A stretch of DNA of 52,475 bases from Bacillus gaemokensis (GCF_001590835.1 NZ_LTAQ01000070.1:147088-199562); one strand, 5' to 3'; positions 1 through 9,491 are shown, counted from the first letter of the stretch. The notes: generated by a model not told the origin, from the sequence alone. Numbers and translations are program-made.

Positions 1-258
1 GATAACCTTGCTTAACGAATCGTGTCCTGATAGATAATCATTGATGGCTGCTAACTTTAGCTCTTTTGAATAACGCTTCCAAGAAAGTGCTTCTTCTAGG
101 CCGTCTTCACCATTCACTTCATACCTTCTTTTCCAATCTCTAATCGTCCCAGGATCAACAGAAAACTTTGCCGTAATGTCAGCTATTGAATGATGACCAT
201 CTTTATAAAGAGCTAAAATCGCCAATTTTTCAGCTTTAGAATATTTCATTCGAGCCAT
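1..258 (-). CDS. IS3-family transposase OrfA, partial (runs off left edge)
   Basis: The visible 86 codons begin MARMKYSKAEKLAILALYKD and stay open to the window edge. This is the N-terminal helix-turn-helix part of an IS3-family (IS150-like) OrfA. The segment IADITAKFSVDPGTIRDWKR has the recognition-helix pattern that binds the element's terminal repeats. In complete elements OrfA overlaps a downstream OrfB with a DDE catalytic domain, and programmed frameshifting makes the transposase; OrfB would lie left of the window. The start ATG at 258 is preceded by AAGGGGAG at a normal distance. Nothing visible suggests decay, in contrast to the remnant just to the right. Confidence 0.8.
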   Translation of the reverse strand, partial: MARMKYSKAEKLAILALYKDGHHSIADITAKFSVDPGTIRDWKRRYEVNGEDGLEEALSWKRYSKELKLAAINDYLSGHDSLSKVI

Positions 259-326
259 AAAAAATACTCCCCTTAGATAAGCAGATTTTTATATTTTATC
301 TGTCTACCTAATGGGGGAGCATATCA
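1..326 (-). mobile_element. IS3-type insertion sequence, 5' end only
   Basis: The left edge of the window lies inside an insertion sequence on the minus strand. Its first reading frame is open to the edge. About 68 bp upstream of that frame the sequence TGATATGCTCCCCC (minus strand, from 326) has the TG end typical of IS3-family termini, and I take 326 as the element boundary. The other end and any target duplication are outside the window, so this boundary is an inference. Confidence 0.6.
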
Positions 327-1327
327 GGACTCAATACTGTTTATCTGGAGGGGATTCTTTTATGACGAAAAAAGGACAATCATTTCAAATATATACAGAA
401 GAATTAAAACGAGAGGCAGTTTGCCTTTGGTTAGAAGAAGGAGCGATATTACAGGCAATTTGGACACAGTTAGGAATTCAAAGTGAGGCTGAAATTGTAG
501 AATAGGTAAAACATTATGAAACAAGATAATTTTTTGAAGAGCAACGTGGTATATGGAATTGAAAGTATTTTAATTCCATAGAAGAAAACGCTTATTTGAA
601 GGCGTAGGTAGAATATTTAAAAAGCGCAATCCAAATCTAAACGGGGGGGAATGATCCTAAAGAAAGAACATTTTGGGATTATTGATAGAATTCGTGCATC
701 CTATCCCTTCGTTGGTTATTACAAATTGCTAAGGTGTCTAAGGTCGGTTACTACATACTACAAATAGCATAAAAGTTATTCTCATGTGGCGTTACGCCGG
801 CAAAAAGATGCGTGGCATAAAGAACATATTTTATCTATTCACCGTAAACATCCGTATTATGGATGTTTACGGATGACCTGCGCCTTAGTTCGTGAAGGAA
901 TTGATATGAATCACAAGCGTGTTAGACGTTTGATGCATGAATTAAAAATTTGTTTTATTATTCGAAAGAAGCGTCCTTTTTACGGAAGGAAGCATCGATT
1001 GTGTTTCAAAATGATCTAAATCAAGAATTTTATGCGGATAAAAGAGGTATAAAATTAGTAACAGATATTACATACATAAGGATTGGGGACGAATTTTCGT
1101 ATTTATCGGCTATCTTAGACTTATATAACAATGAAATCGTCGTATGGTAATTATCGTATCGAAATGATTTAGCACTTATACTTTCTACGTTAGAACAGTT
1201 GAAAGGAATCAAGTGTTCTTTTGACACCCTTCTACATTCTGACTAGGGGTTCAATATACATCGAAAAGTTACGCAAAACAGTTAGAACAATTAGAAATAA
1301 AGGGAAGTCACTCTAGATAAGGGAACA

Positions 1328-1355
1328 GTTTTGACAATACATGTATTGTCAAAAC
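1328..1355. repeat. Perfect 28-bp palindrome in the IS remnant
   Basis: The 28 bp centred between 1341 and 1342 read identically on both strands, with GTTTTGACAATA on the left and TATTGTCAAAAC on the right. It sits in the OrfB remnant where FDNxCIENF would be encoded. It probably arose when a deletion joined TATTG to TCAAAAC. Confidence 0.85.
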
Positions 1356-1422
1356 AGAGAAGTTATATTTAGTGTGCTCAAAAACATATGAAGCGATATA
1401 TGGAGCAATCCTAGAAAAACTT

Positions 1423-1461
1423 CACGGTCATTTCTCGATAGGATATCGGGAAATGACCGTG
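1423..1461. repeat. Inverted repeat, 18-bp arms with a 3-nt loop
   Basis: Arms 1423-1440 and 1444-1461 pair over 18 bp with a single mismatch (CACGGTCATTTC against GAAATGACCGTG) around the loop GGA. It lies in the 3' part of the decayed element. There is no T-tract after it, so it is not an obvious terminator. Confidence 0.8.
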
Positions 1462-1495
1462 GCATAAAACTTTTTTTATTATTGTCTAATTGACG

Positions 1496-2123
1496 GGGAT
1501 ATGACCAAAGTATTACTTCTTTTCGATCTTACAGGACAAATAAATATCTTTCAATTAGATAAGAAAAAAATTTGGTTGTAAAAAGGTCATTAAGTAAAAG
1601 GATTTTAATGTTAAATCATTTAATGGGTTAACCTCCCTGTGAATTAGGTAATATAAAAAATGTACTGGCACCTTCCACACTTAGGGGAAAGACGATTAAT
1701 ACGTCTAGCGTCTAGAAGCTACCATGGAACGTTTTATTCTGTAAAAATGCATTTGAACAAGCTGCATTTGAGATGGAACATAGACCTGTAAGCCAGAATC
1801 GTTCACTGTATAAGATAAAAGATTTCAATCCCTATAGAATGCTTGCAGTTGCAAGTGACATACCTCACATAATGACTTTTTACTACTATAATATCATGAG
1901 AGAGTTTTATTAAAAATGTGGGAGAACCAGTTTATTACCGTTACTAACATTTATATAAAGGTAAATAGAATTGAAGTTTATATTTCGAATTTTCCGTGTG
2001 ATTAAGGGTGACTATAAAGCAATTCCTATATAATTGAAATAGAAGGAATGTAAAGGTTATAATTGTCATATGAAAAATTTTTGAATTATTTTGGTAGCGT
2101 TCACAATTGAGGGGGAAGTAACA
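1496..2123. other. Gene-free stretch between IS remnant and fumarase
   Basis: No intact gene is visible. The stretch holds the coding remnant at 1749-1913 and an AT-rich region directly upstream of fumA that should contain its promoter; I cannot name convincing -35 and -10 boxes there. Confidence 0.5.
1749..1913 (+). pseudogene. C-terminal remnant of an unidentified gene
   Basis: This reading frame of 54 codons plus stop has protein-like composition (AFEQAAFEMEHRPVSQNRSL, then NPYRMLAVASDIPHI). It has no start codon with a ribosome binding site, and the same frame meets a stop a little upstream (TAG in GTCTAGAAGC near 1712). I do not recognise the family. It looks like the 3' end of a gene truncated when the neighbouring insertion sequences arrived, but chance is possible at this length. 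Confidence 0.35.
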
Positions 2124-3647
2124 ATGGAAAAGCTTCAAGAAAGTATGTATCAACTGATTGTTGAAACATCGACGAATTTACCGAAAGATGTCCGTCGTGC
2201 GATTCAACAAGCGAAAGAACGAGAAAATGCAGGGACACGTTCAGCGATGGCACTTGGCACGATTACAAATAATATAAAAATGGCAGATGATAATATCTCG
2301 CCAATTTGCCAAGATACAGGGATGCCGACGTTTAAAATTTATACACCTGTTGGCGTAAATCAATTAAAAATAAAAGAAGCCATTTACAGTGCGCTTGAGC
2401 GGGCGACACAAGATGGAAAACTTCGTCCAAATTCTGTTGATTCTCTTTTTGGAGACAATAGCGGGAACAATCTAGGACCAGGTACACCTGTGATTAAGTT
2501 TGAGCAATGGGAGAAAGATTATATTGATGCTCGTTTAATTTTAAAAGGGGGCGGCTGTGAGAATAAAAATATCCAGTATAGCTTACCTTGTGAATTAGAA
2601 GGACTTGGACGAGCGGGCCGTGATTTAGAAGGGATTCGTAAATGTCTTCTTCATGCGGTATATCAAGCACAAGGACAAGGGTGTAGTGCAGGAGTAATCG
2701 GTGTTGGTATCGGGGGAGACCGCACGTCAGGTTATGAGCTAGCAAAAAATCAACTATTCCGTACGTTAGATGATGTGAATCCAATTTCAGAATTGCAAAA
2801 GCTTGAAGAGTACGTATTAGAGAATGCAAACAAGCTTGGTATTGGTACGATGGGATTTGGTGGAGAAACAACTTTACTAGGCTGTAAAATTGGTGTGTAT
2901 AATCGTTTACCAGCTAGCTTCTATGTGTCTGTTGCGTATAACTGCTGGGCATATCGTCGCCTTGGTGTAACAATCTATCCTGAAACAGGTGAAATTATGG
3001 ATTGGTTGTATCAGGAAGGAAAAGATACGCTTCAGCAAGAAGCGAAACAAGAAAAAAACGAACAGCGTGAAATAGTACTACAAGCTCCAATTACAGAAGA
3101 ACAAATTCGTGAACTCCGCGTTGGTGATGTCGTTACAATTAATGGGATGATGTATACAGGTCGTGATGCAATCCATAAGCATTTAATGGATAACGATTGT
3201 CCAGTAGACTTAAATGGACAAGTTATTTATCATTGCGGGCCAGTTGTTGTGAAAGATGACAATGACAATTGGAAGATTAAAGCAGCAGGTCCAACGACAA
3301 GTATTCGTGAAGAGCCATATCAAGGTGACATCATGAAGAAATTTGGCATTCGTGCTGTAATTGGTAAAGGCGGAATGGGCGCGAAAACATTGGCAGCATT
3401 AGCGGAACACGGCGGTGTATATTTAAATGCGATTGGCGGTGCTGCGCAATATTATGCAGAATGTATTAAAGAAGTGAAAGATGTTGACTTCTTACAATTT
3501 GGTATTCCAGAAGCGATGTGGCACTTACGTATTGAAGGTTTCAAAGCTGTTGTAACGATGGATTCTCATGGAAATAGTTTACATGCAGATGTAGATAAAA
3601 CATCACTTGAAAAATTAGCAACATTTAAAGAACCAGTATTTAAATAA
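2124..3647 (+). CDS. fumA: Class I fumarate hydratase (fumarase)
   Basis: This 507-residue protein is a class I, iron-sulfur fumarase that interconverts fumarate and L-malate in the cytoplasm as part of the citric acid cycle. The alpha-type half carries the family segments SPICQDTGMPTF (Cys62), KGGGCENKN, GQGCSAGVIGVGIGGDR (Cys187) and LLGCKIGV (Cys254); such cysteines hold the 4Fe-4S cluster in the family. The beta-type half begins near residue 335 (LRVGDVVTINGMMYTGRDA) and includes YHCGPV and GKGGMG. The start at 2124 follows GAGGGGGAAGTAACA; an in-frame start at 2091 lacks such a site. It is monocistronic, with a terminator 6 nt after the stop. Its left neighbours are insertion-sequence remains. 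Confidence 0.93.
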   Translation: MEKLQESMYQLIVETSTNLPKDVRRAIQQAKERENAGTRSAMALGTITNNIKMADDNISPICQDTGMPTFKIYTPVGVNQLKIKEAIYSALERATQDGKLRPNSVDSLFGDNSGNNLGPGTPVIKFEQWEKDYIDARLILKGGGCENKNIQYSLPCELEGLGRAGRDLEGIRKCLLHAVYQAQGQGCSAGVIGVGIGGDRTSGYELAKNQLFRTLDDVNPISELQKLEEYVLENANKLGIGTMGFGGETTLLGCKIGVYNRLPASFYVSVAYNCWAYRRLGVTIYPETGEIMDWLYQEGKDTLQQEAKQEKNEQREIVLQAPITEEQIRELRVGDVVTINGMMYTGRDAIHKHLMDNDCPVDLNGQVIYHCGPVVVKDDNDNWKIKAAGPTTSIREEPYQGDIMKKFGIRAVIGKGGMGAKTLAALAEHGGVYLNAIGGAAQYYAECIKEVKDVDFLQFGIPEAMWHLRIEGFKAVVTMDSHGNSLHADVDKTSLEKLATFKEPVFK

Positions 3648-3652
3648 GTGAG

Positions 3653-3688
3653 AAAATGCATCTCGAACGATTCGAGATGCATTTTTTT
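3653..3688 (+). terminator. Rho-independent terminator after fumA
   Basis: A 15-bp stem (AAAATGCATCTCGAA paired with its complement) with loop CGA is followed by a run of T residues. Confidence 0.92.
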
Positions 3689-3775
3689 GGCATATATAGA
3701 AAAACATGCTCAGCATGAGAGAAAGATTAAAAACAGAAACTACAGGTACGATTATATATGGAAAGGAGACTATTT

Positions 3776-4558
3776 ATGAAGTATAAATGGTTATATATAG
3801 GTCTCATTTTTTCAATTATGATGGCACTTGTTCCAGTTTCGGCGTTTGCTTATACAAATACACCACATAACTGGGGAATTCCGCGTCCTAAAAATGAGAC
3901 AGCGCCAGACGCTGGAAAACTATATACAGATTTACTACAAAAAAATGGTGGCTTTTATTTAGGAGATACAAAGAAAAAAGATATATACTTAACATTTGAT
4001 AATGGATATGAAAATGGATATACAGGGAAGATTTTAGATGTATTAAAGGAGAAGAAAGTACCAGCAACCTTCTTTGTGACAGGGCATTATATAAAAACGC
4101 AAAAAGATTTATTATTAAGAATGAAAAATGAGGGTCATATTATCGGTAACCATTCTCGAAGCCATCCGGATTTTACAACAGTGAATGATGAAAAACTTCG
4201 TGAAGAATTGCAAAGTGTAACGGATGAAATTAAAAAAGTAACCGGACAAAAAGAAGTGAAATATGTACGTCCTCCTCGCGGGGTTTTTAGTGAGCGTACG
4301 CTAGCTCTTACAAAAGAAATGGGATATTATAACGTATTTTGGTCGCTTGCGTTTCTAGATTGGAAAGTAGATCAGCAACGAGGATGGCAATATGCTCATA
4401 ATAACGTTATGAATATGATTCATCCAGGATCTATTTTATTACTTCATGCGATATCAAAAGATAATGCAGAGGCGCTTGCGAAAATCATTGATGATTTGCG
4501 CGAGAAAGGGTATCATTTTAAAAGCCTAGATGATTTAGTAAAAAGCAATCAACCGTAA
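3776..4558 (+). CDS. pdaA: Delta-lactam-biosynthetic de-N-acetylase (spore cortex)
   Basis: The 260-residue protein has a signal peptide (MKYKWLYIGLIFSIMMALVP, cleavage likely after SAFA) and a NodB/CE4 polysaccharide deacetylase domain. The start follows AAAGGAGAC. Domain motifs in order are TFDNGYENGY, FFVTGHYI, the metal-binding HSRSHPDF, RPPRGVFSE and LLLHAISKDNAEAL. The motif is TFDN rather than the usual TFDD; from memory this Asn is typical of PdaA. In B. subtilis PdaA removes the acetyl group from N-acetylmuramic acid, a step needed for muramic delta-lactam in the spore cortex and so for germination. The match in layout and motifs is strong. The gene stands alone, and its stop codon lies inside the terminator stem. 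Confidence 0.9.
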   Translation: MKYKWLYIGLIFSIMMALVPVSAFAYTNTPHNWGIPRPKNETAPDAGKLYTDLLQKNGGFYLGDTKKKDIYLTFDNGYENGYTGKILDVLKEKKVPATFFVTGHYIKTQKDLLLRMKNEGHIIGNHSRSHPDFTTVNDEKLREELQSVTDEIKKVTGQKEVKYVRPPRGVFSERTLALTKEMGYYNVFWSLAFLDWKVDQQRGWQYAHNNVMNMIHPGSILLLHAISKDNAEALAKIIDDLREKGYHFKSLDDLVKSNQP

Positions 4559-4580
4559 GCGTGTATGCTTACGGTTTTCT
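4551..4580 (+). terminator. Terminator overlapping the pdaA stop codon
   Basis: Arms AACCGTAAGC and GCTTACGGTT (10 bp, 6-nt loop) are followed by TTCTC. The left arm includes the stop codon of pdaA. Confidence 0.8.
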
Positions 4581-4617
4581 CATGCTATAATGATGTGTAA
4601 AAAGGATGGGGAAACGT

Positions 4618-5481
4618 ATGTGGAGCGAACATGTTACGCTAAAGTATCCGTACCATTTTGAAGAAGTGCTAAGGCGTTTATCTTTTGACCCGCTAAATGT
4701 TGTTCAGCTGGATGAGAAAATAATTTATGTTCCACTCATTATAGATGGAGAACATGTTGTTGTTCGTGTGCAGGGAATCGGTACGCTTCAAAATCCACAA
4801 TTTTGGATTTCAAGCCAGACAGGTGAGCCAGAGATAATTATGAAACGTATCCATTCTATTTTCCAATGGAACCAATCTTTTCAAGATATACAAACCCATT
4901 TTATCAACACATCATTACGTCCAATCTTTGAAACATATGCGTATACACCACTTATTTTAGAGTTTGATTATTTTGCTTGTCTCCTTCGTTGTATTATTCA
5001 TCAACAAATACATTTGAAATTTGCGACTACGCTTACAGAACAATTTGTAAAACGGTATGGAACTGAGGAAAATGGAGTTTTCTTTTTCCCAACACCAGAA
5101 AGAGTAGCAAATATTTCAATAGAAGAACTTAGAAATCAGAAGTTTAGTCAACGAAAAGCTGAATATATGGTAGGATTGGCAAAACATATTGTGGAAGGTA
5201 AGTTGGATTTATTAGCATTAGAGAAACAAACAGAAGAAGAGGTTTCAGCAAAATTATTACCAGTGCGAGGTATCGGTGCATGGACGGTGCAAAACTTTTT
5301 ACTGTTTGGACTCGGGAGAAAAAATATGTTCCCAAAAGCAGATATTGGGATTCAGCGTGCACTTCAAGGTGTATTTCAATTAGAGAATAAACCAGATGAT
5401 GCATTTTTAGAACAAGTGAAACAAGAGTGTGAACCATACTGCAGTTATGCAGCGTTATATTTATGGAAAAGTATAGAGTAG
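4618..5481 (+). CDS. alkA: DNA-3-methyladenine glycosylase, AlkA type
   Basis: The 287-residue protein belongs to the helix-hairpin-helix glycosylases that excise alkylated purines such as 3-methyladenine at the start of base-excision repair. The N-terminal 100 residues look like an AlkA N-domain. The catalytic half has [16 protein letters not shown], a helix-hairpin-helix with the glycine-rich turn [14 protein letters not shown], and the catalytic aspartate likely in [13 protein letters not shown] chose the ATG at 4618, with GGATGGGGAAACGT upstream; the alternative at 4606 leaves no room for a binding site. It is followed 13 nt later by rlmD on the same strand, so the two may be co-transcribed. 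Confidence 0.85.
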   Translation: MWSEHVTLKYPYHFEEVLRRLSFDPLNVVQLDEKIIYVPLIIDGEHVVVRVQGIGTLQNPQFWISSQTGEPEIIMKRIHSIFQWNQSFQDIQTHFINTSLRPIFETYAYTPLILEFDYFACLLRCIIHQQIHLKFATTLTEQFVKRYGTEENGVFFFPTPERVANISIEELRNQKFSQRKAEYMVGLAKHIVEGKLDLLALEKQTEEEVSAKLLPVRGIGAWTVQNFLLFGLGRKNMFPKADIGIQRALQGVFQLENKPDDAFLEQVKQECEPYCSYAALYLWKSIE

Positions 5482-5494
5482 AGGTGTAACAATA

Positions 5495-6871
5495 GTGCAA
5501 AAGCAACACGAGAGTAAGTTGGAAGTTGGTCAAACGTTTCCTGTGACAATTAAGCGTCTTGGGATTAACGGAGAAGGCGTTGGTTATTTTAAGAGACAAG
5601 TTGTTTTCATTCCAGGGGCATTACCAGGAGAAGAAGTTGTTGCGGAAACAACGAAAATTCAGCGTGGCTTTGCTGAAGCAAAAGTGAAAAAAATTCGTAA
5701 AGCGTCACCGCATCGCGTAAAACCGCCATGTCCGGTATATGATGAATGCGGTGGTTGTCAGCTGCAACATTTAGATTATAAAGAGCAGTTAAATCAAAAG
5801 AGAGATATAGTTGTACAAGCGTTTGAAAAGTATATGAACGGAAGCTTGGAAGCTGATATTCGTCCGACGCTTGGCATGGGAAATCCATGGCATTATCGTA
5901 ATAAAAGTCAATTGCAAGTGGGACGTAAAGACGAAAAAGTGATTACAGGCTTATATAAGCAAAACTCACACCAGCTAATTGATATTTCTCATTGTATGAT
6001 TCAGCATAAAGCAACAAACGAAGCGACGAAAGTCGTACGACGTATATTAGAAAAACTGAACATTTCTATTTACAACGAGAAAAAACAAAAAGGTCTAGTG
6101 CGTACAATTGTGACACGTGCTGCAGTTCAAACAGGGGAAGTACAAGTCACATTAATTACAACAAAAGAAGAATTACCAAATAAAGATCAATTTATCGCAG
6201 AAGTACAAAAACAAATGCCAACAGTTAAATCGATTATGCAAAATGTGAACTGGCGTAAAACATCTGTTATTTTCGGTGACAAAACATTCAACTTAGCTGG
6301 AAAAGAAGTTATTCAAGAAACACTTGGTGATTTATCATTCGAATTATCAGCACGTGCTTTCTTCCAGTTGAATCCAGAACAAACAGTTGTCCTGTATAAC
6401 GAAGCGAAAAAAGCTGCTGCGTTAACAGGTACAGAAAAAATCGTTGATGCATATTGTGGTGTTGGTACAATTGGCCTATGGCTTGCGAAGGATGCAGCGG
6501 AAGTGCGCGGTATGGATGTGATTCCAGAAGCGATTGAAGATGCAAGGAAAAACGCAAAGCGTCACGGATTTACAAATACGAAGTACGAAGCTGGAAAAGC
6601 AGAACAATGGCTACCAAAATGGGTTAAAGAAGGCTGGCATCCAGATGTAATCGTTGTTGATCCACCACGCACAGGTTGTGATGATAAGTTACTTGAAACG
6701 ATTTTAAAAGTAAAGCCGAAACAAGTCGTTTACGTTTCTTGCAATCCTTCATCATTAGCACGTGATGTGAAAACATTAATGAGGAGTTACGAAGTAGAGT
6801 ATGTACAACCAGTTGATATGTTCCCGCATACGGCGCATGTGGAGAATGTAGTTAAGCTTGTGAGAAAGTAG
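5495..6871 (+). CDS. rlmD: 23S rRNA (uracil-5-)-methyltransferase, RlmD/RlmCD family
   Basis: This 458-residue enzyme methylates C5 of uridine in 23S rRNA with S-adenosylmethionine. An N-terminal TRAM domain (about residues 8-66) is followed by four cysteines that should hold a 4Fe-4S cluster (Cys79, Cys85, Cys88, Cys167; [11 protein letters not shown]). The Rossmann methyltransferase core has [11 protein letters not shown] (318-328), [10 protein letters not shown] and the catalytic [10 protein letters not shown] (Cys416). In B. subtilis one family member, RlmCD, modifies both U747 and U1939; which site this copy serves cannot be read from sequence. The start is GTG, 8 nt after GAGGTG. It lies directly downstream of alkA. 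Confidence 0.9.
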   Translation: MQKQHESKLEVGQTFPVTIKRLGINGEGVGYFKRQVVFIPGALPGEEVVAETTKIQRGFAEAKVKKIRKASPHRVKPPCPVYDECGGCQLQHLDYKEQLNQKRDIVVQAFEKYMNGSLEADIRPTLGMGNPWHYRNKSQLQVGRKDEKVITGLYKQNSHQLIDISHCMIQHKATNEATKVVRRILEKLNISIYNEKKQKGLVRTIVTRAAVQTGEVQVTLITTKEELPNKDQFIAEVQKQMPTVKSIMQNVNWRKTSVIFGDKTFNLAGKEVIQETLGDLSFELSARAFFQLNPEQTVVLYNEAKKAAALTGTEKIVDAYCGVGTIGLWLAKDAAEVRGMDVIPEAIEDARKNAKRHGFTNTKYEAGKAEQWLPKWVKEGWHPDVIVVDPPRTGCDDKLLETILKVKPKQVVYVSCNPSSLARDVKTLMRSYEVEYVQPVDMFPHTAHVENVVKLVRK

Positions 6872-6973
6872 ACTAGCTGGACTTAAGTAATAATAAGATA
6901 CGTTTCCCTCATGCAAAAAGAGTTGTGTGAGGGATTGTATTTTATTGAGATACTTAAAAATAAGGAGAAGAAA

Positions 6974-7711
6974 ATGAACAATTATAAATTGATAATTCAA
7001 TATGATGGGGCACGCTATAAGGGCTGGCAGCGTCTTGGTAATAACGATAATACTATTCAAGGAAAAATCGAAAGTATATTATCAGAAATGGTCGGAAAAG
7101 AAATCGAAATTATCGGTTGCAGCAGAACAGATGCTGGTGTACACGCTCTTAACCAGGTAGCTAATTTTAAAGTTGATGAGAAATTATCTGAACCAAAAGT
7201 TAAAAAGTATTTAAATCAATACCTACCAAACGATATTAGTATTACTGATGTGGAACTAGTTCCAGATCGTTTTCATGCCCGCTATAACTCAAAAGCGAAA
7301 ACGTATTTATATAAGATTTGGAATGAGGAACATATAAATCCATTCATGCGCAAATACAGCATGCATGTTGGAAAAAAGTTAAATATTGAAAGCATGAAAA
7401 AAGCAGCTCAATATTTAATCGGTTCACATGATTTTACTGCTTTTTCAAATGCTAAATCTAAGAAAAAGTCTATGGTTCGTGAAGTATATATGCTCGATAT
7501 CGTGGAAAACGAAGGTTTCATCCAAATTAGAGTAAGCGGAAACGGATTTCTTCACAATATGGTAAGAAAGATTGTTGGAGCGTTAATCGAAGTTGGATTA
7601 GGTCAGTTAGATGCTGAAGCAGTGCCGCAAATTTTAGAGGAAAAACAACGAAACCAAATCAATTGCCTTGCGGATGCAAGTGGATTGTATTTGGAGAAGG
7701 TTGATTTTTAG
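6974..7711 (+). CDS. truA: tRNA pseudouridine synthase A
   Basis: The 245-residue protein converts uridines 38-40 of the tRNA anticodon stem-loop to pseudouridine. Family motifs are YDGARYKGWQ near the N terminus, CSRTDAGVHA with the catalytic Asp53, RFHARYNSKAKTYLY, and GNGFLHNMVRKIVG in the second half. The start follows AAGGAGAAGAAA; an upstream in-frame start at 6911 has no binding site. It is not among ribosomal protein genes, where another truA copy commonly sits in the B. cereus group, so it is probably a second paralogue. A strong hairpin follows 105 nt after the stop. Confidence 0.9.
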   Translation: MNNYKLIIQYDGARYKGWQRLGNNDNTIQGKIESILSEMVGKEIEIIGCSRTDAGVHALNQVANFKVDEKLSEPKVKKYLNQYLPNDISITDVELVPDRFHARYNSKAKTYLYKIWNEEHINPFMRKYSMHVGKKLNIESMKKAAQYLIGSHDFTAFSNAKSKKKSMVREVYMLDIVENEGFIQIRVSGNGFLHNMVRKIVGALIEVGLGQLDAEAVPQILEEKQRNQINCLADASGLYLEKVDF

Positions 7712-7816
7712 ACAAACAGATGTAATGTATTTTGTAAATTTACTAGTACCCCATATGTTCTTACATACACTTTAGACATGTGGAGATTGTTGTGTAGTTG
7801 ATATAGGTAGAATGTA

Positions 7817-7857
7817 AATCAAAAAAGAAAGAGTTATTCACTCTTTCTTTTTTGATT
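7817..7857. terminator. Bidirectional terminator between truA and the rocR-like gene
   Basis: Arms of 17 bp (AATCAAAAAAGAAAGAG and its complement) enclose the loop TTATTCA. The A/T-rich outer stem gives U-tracts on both strands, suiting the convergent genes. Confidence 0.85.
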
Positions 7858-7903
7858 GTATTTATAGAAACTGCAAAGAAATTAAGAGGATGTATAGGGC
7901 TTT

Positions 7904-9310
7904 TTAGCTATTTAAATTATATTTTTTTAGTCGATATTGTAGGTTTTGCCTACTCAATCCTAAAAATTTTGCAGCTTGTGAAATATTACCTTTATTTTCT
8001 TTAAGAATTTGATTAATGTATTCTTTTTCTATTTCTTTTATTGTATGCTTTAAAGTTTTAGGCGTATCGTTTGCATTTTGATGAGTTAGTGTTGGATGGA
8101 TGTCGAATTCTCTTTTTGTTAGTTCATAAAAGCGTGTTGGCATATGGAACGTTGTAATGATTTCCTCGTTTTCTATTAAGTTCATAGAGCCTTCAATCAT
8201 ATGTTCCAATTCTCTTACATTACCTGGCCAATCGTAGTCATAAAAAAAGTTTCTTACGTTAGAATCCACCCCTTTTACTTTTAAGCCAAATTGGATATTA
8301 TATTTTTCGATAAAATGATGAAGGAGAATTAAGATATCTTCTTTTCTCTCTCTTAAAGGTGGAAGAAATAAAGTGACCACGCTTAATCGATAATATAGGT
8401 CTTTCCTTAATCGATTGTGTGTTATAGCTTCAATAGGATCTTCATTAATGGTTGCTATGATTCGGACATCTACTTCTTTTTCTTGTAAGCCTCCGACTCT
8501 TCGTATTGTTTTATCTTGTATAGCACGCAGTAATTTAGCTTGAAGAGCTGGGCTTAATGAGTTAATTTCATCTAATAATAAAGTTCCTCCATTAGCTTCT
8601 TCAAATAAACCTGGTTTATCTATTGCACCTGTAAAAGCGCCTTTGTTCGTTCCAAATAATAGGCTCTCCATTAGGGTTTCTGGTATAGCAGCGCAGTTTT
8701 GTGAGATAAAAGGCTTTGCTGAACGATGACTTTCATTATGAATGCTTTGTGCAAACAGTTCTTTCCCAGTTCCCGTTTCTCCTACGATAAGTATGGAGGA
8801 GGATGTGCGTGTTACTTTTTTTGCTTCTGTGATGATAGATTGAGTTGCCATAGAATTACCTATTATATGATTAAAGGTAAACTTAGTATTTTGTTTTCGA
8901 GGAAGACTTGTCTTAATCGTTTGCTTTAATTGGGTAATGTCTTTTGAAACCTCAATAGCGCCTTTGATTTTTCCATTTTCTATTATGGGGAAAGTATCAT
9001 TAATTGTTGTAATCTCTTTTCCTTTATTATTAAAATAGGTTTGTTTTATGTTTCTTTTTGTTTTTCCGAGTCTTAGTGCTTCTATGAGTGTACTACTTTG
9101 GTTTTCCTCAAATACGAATACCTCTAAAGGATTTTTATGTAATACATCTTTACGATCCATTGATTCAATTTCCATCATTTTGCGATTATAGATTATCGTT
9201 TTACTGTCCTCATTGATAATGTGAATTCCAATATCAAGTTCATTCAGCAAAGTTTCATATAGCGTATTCATCTCAATTAACTTTTTAAAATTGATTTCTT
9301 CTGTATGCAT
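7904..9310 (-). CDS. Sigma-54-dependent transcriptional activator, RocR-like
   Basis: The 468-residue protein is an enhancer-binding activator of RNA polymerase carrying sigma-54 (SigL). An N-terminal PAS sensor (about residues 15-130) is followed by an AAA+ domain with Walker A GETGTGKE (177-184), the sigma-54 contact loop GAFTGA (224-229) and Walker B LLLDE (Asp247-Glu248), and a C-terminal Fis-type helix-turn-helix (GNISQAAKFLGLSRQNLQYR). B. subtilis RocR has the same architecture and answers to arginine/ornithine. The gene is divergent from a lipoyl-like protein and an amino-acid permease whose promoter has a -24/-12 sequence, so this operon is the probable target. The ligand is unknown; RocR is the closest family I recognise, not a proven orthologue. 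Confidence 0.85.
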   Translation of the reverse strand: MHTEEINFKKLIEMNTLYETLLNELDIGIHIINEDSKTIIYNRKMMEIESMDRKDVLHKNPLEVFVFEENQSSTLIEALRLGKTKRNIKQTYFNNKGKEITTINDTFPIIENGKIKGAIEVSKDITQLKQTIKTSLPRKQNTKFTFNHIIGNSMATQSIITEAKKVTRTSSSILIVGETGTGKELFAQSIHNESHRSAKPFISQNCAAIPETLMESLLFGTNKGAFTGAIDKPGLFEEANGGTLLLDEINSLSPALQAKLLRAIQDKTIRRVGGLQEKEVDVRIIATINEDPIEAITHNRLRKDLYYRLSVVTLFLPPLRERKEDILILLHHFIEKYNIQFGLKVKGVDSNVRNFFYDYDWPGNVRELEHMIEGSMNLIENEEIITTFHMPTRFYELTKREFDIHPTLTHQNANDTPKTLKHTIKEIEKEYINQILKENKGNISQAAKFLGLSRQNLQYRLKKYNLNS

Positions 9311-9376
9311 GTATCATCTTCTCCTCGTTATACCCTATGAAGACTGACTTTTTTTAATTTTATTAAAATTCTTGTA

Positions 9377-9401
9377 AAATCGCAAAATTTTTTTGCGATT
9401 T
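9377..9401. promoter_or_regulatory. Candidate upstream activating site (palindrome)
   Basis: The 25-bp inverted repeat AAATCGCAAAA-TTT-TTTTGCGATTT lies about 105 bp upstream of the -24 element, a normal distance for an enhancer bound by a RocR-type activator. Its hairpin could instead terminate transcription, but no gene ends here. The assignment is inferred from position and symmetry. Confidence 0.45.
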
Positions 9402-9491
9402 ATGATTGGAAATTTTTAAATAATAGAAAAATTTTGCACTTATTAAGATTTTTTTTCGCACGGAATCCTAATTTCAGACAGGAATTGAGGT

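Larger units (their letters stand above)
361..1495 (+). pseudogene. Decayed IS3-family insertion sequence (OrfA and OrfB remnants)
   Basis: This is a second, unrelated IS3-type element in advanced decay. At 361-505 an OrfA start (MTKKGQSFQIYTEELKREAV) runs for 48 codons and stops. At 786-1150 OrfB pieces follow in two frames: an HTH_21 part (HRKHPYYGCLRMTCALVREG, then NHKRVRRLMHELK) and the start of the integrase core (ITYIRIGDEFSYLSAILDLY). After about 1230 single-base changes, stops and a deletion remove the rest of the DDE domain; the motif GNxFDNxCI is still readable near 1322-1345. The element-end-like TTTTTTATTATTGTCTAATTGACGGG marks the right boundary near 1495. There is no functional product. 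Confidence 0.8.

Noticed and set aside
1500-2090. CRISPR or tandem repeats
   Set aside because: No regularly spaced direct repeats are present here or elsewhere in the window.
3776-4558. TFDN instead of TFDD in PdaA as an inactivating change
   Set aside because: From memory this substitution is normal for PdaA proteins, and the metal-binding HSRSHP is intact.
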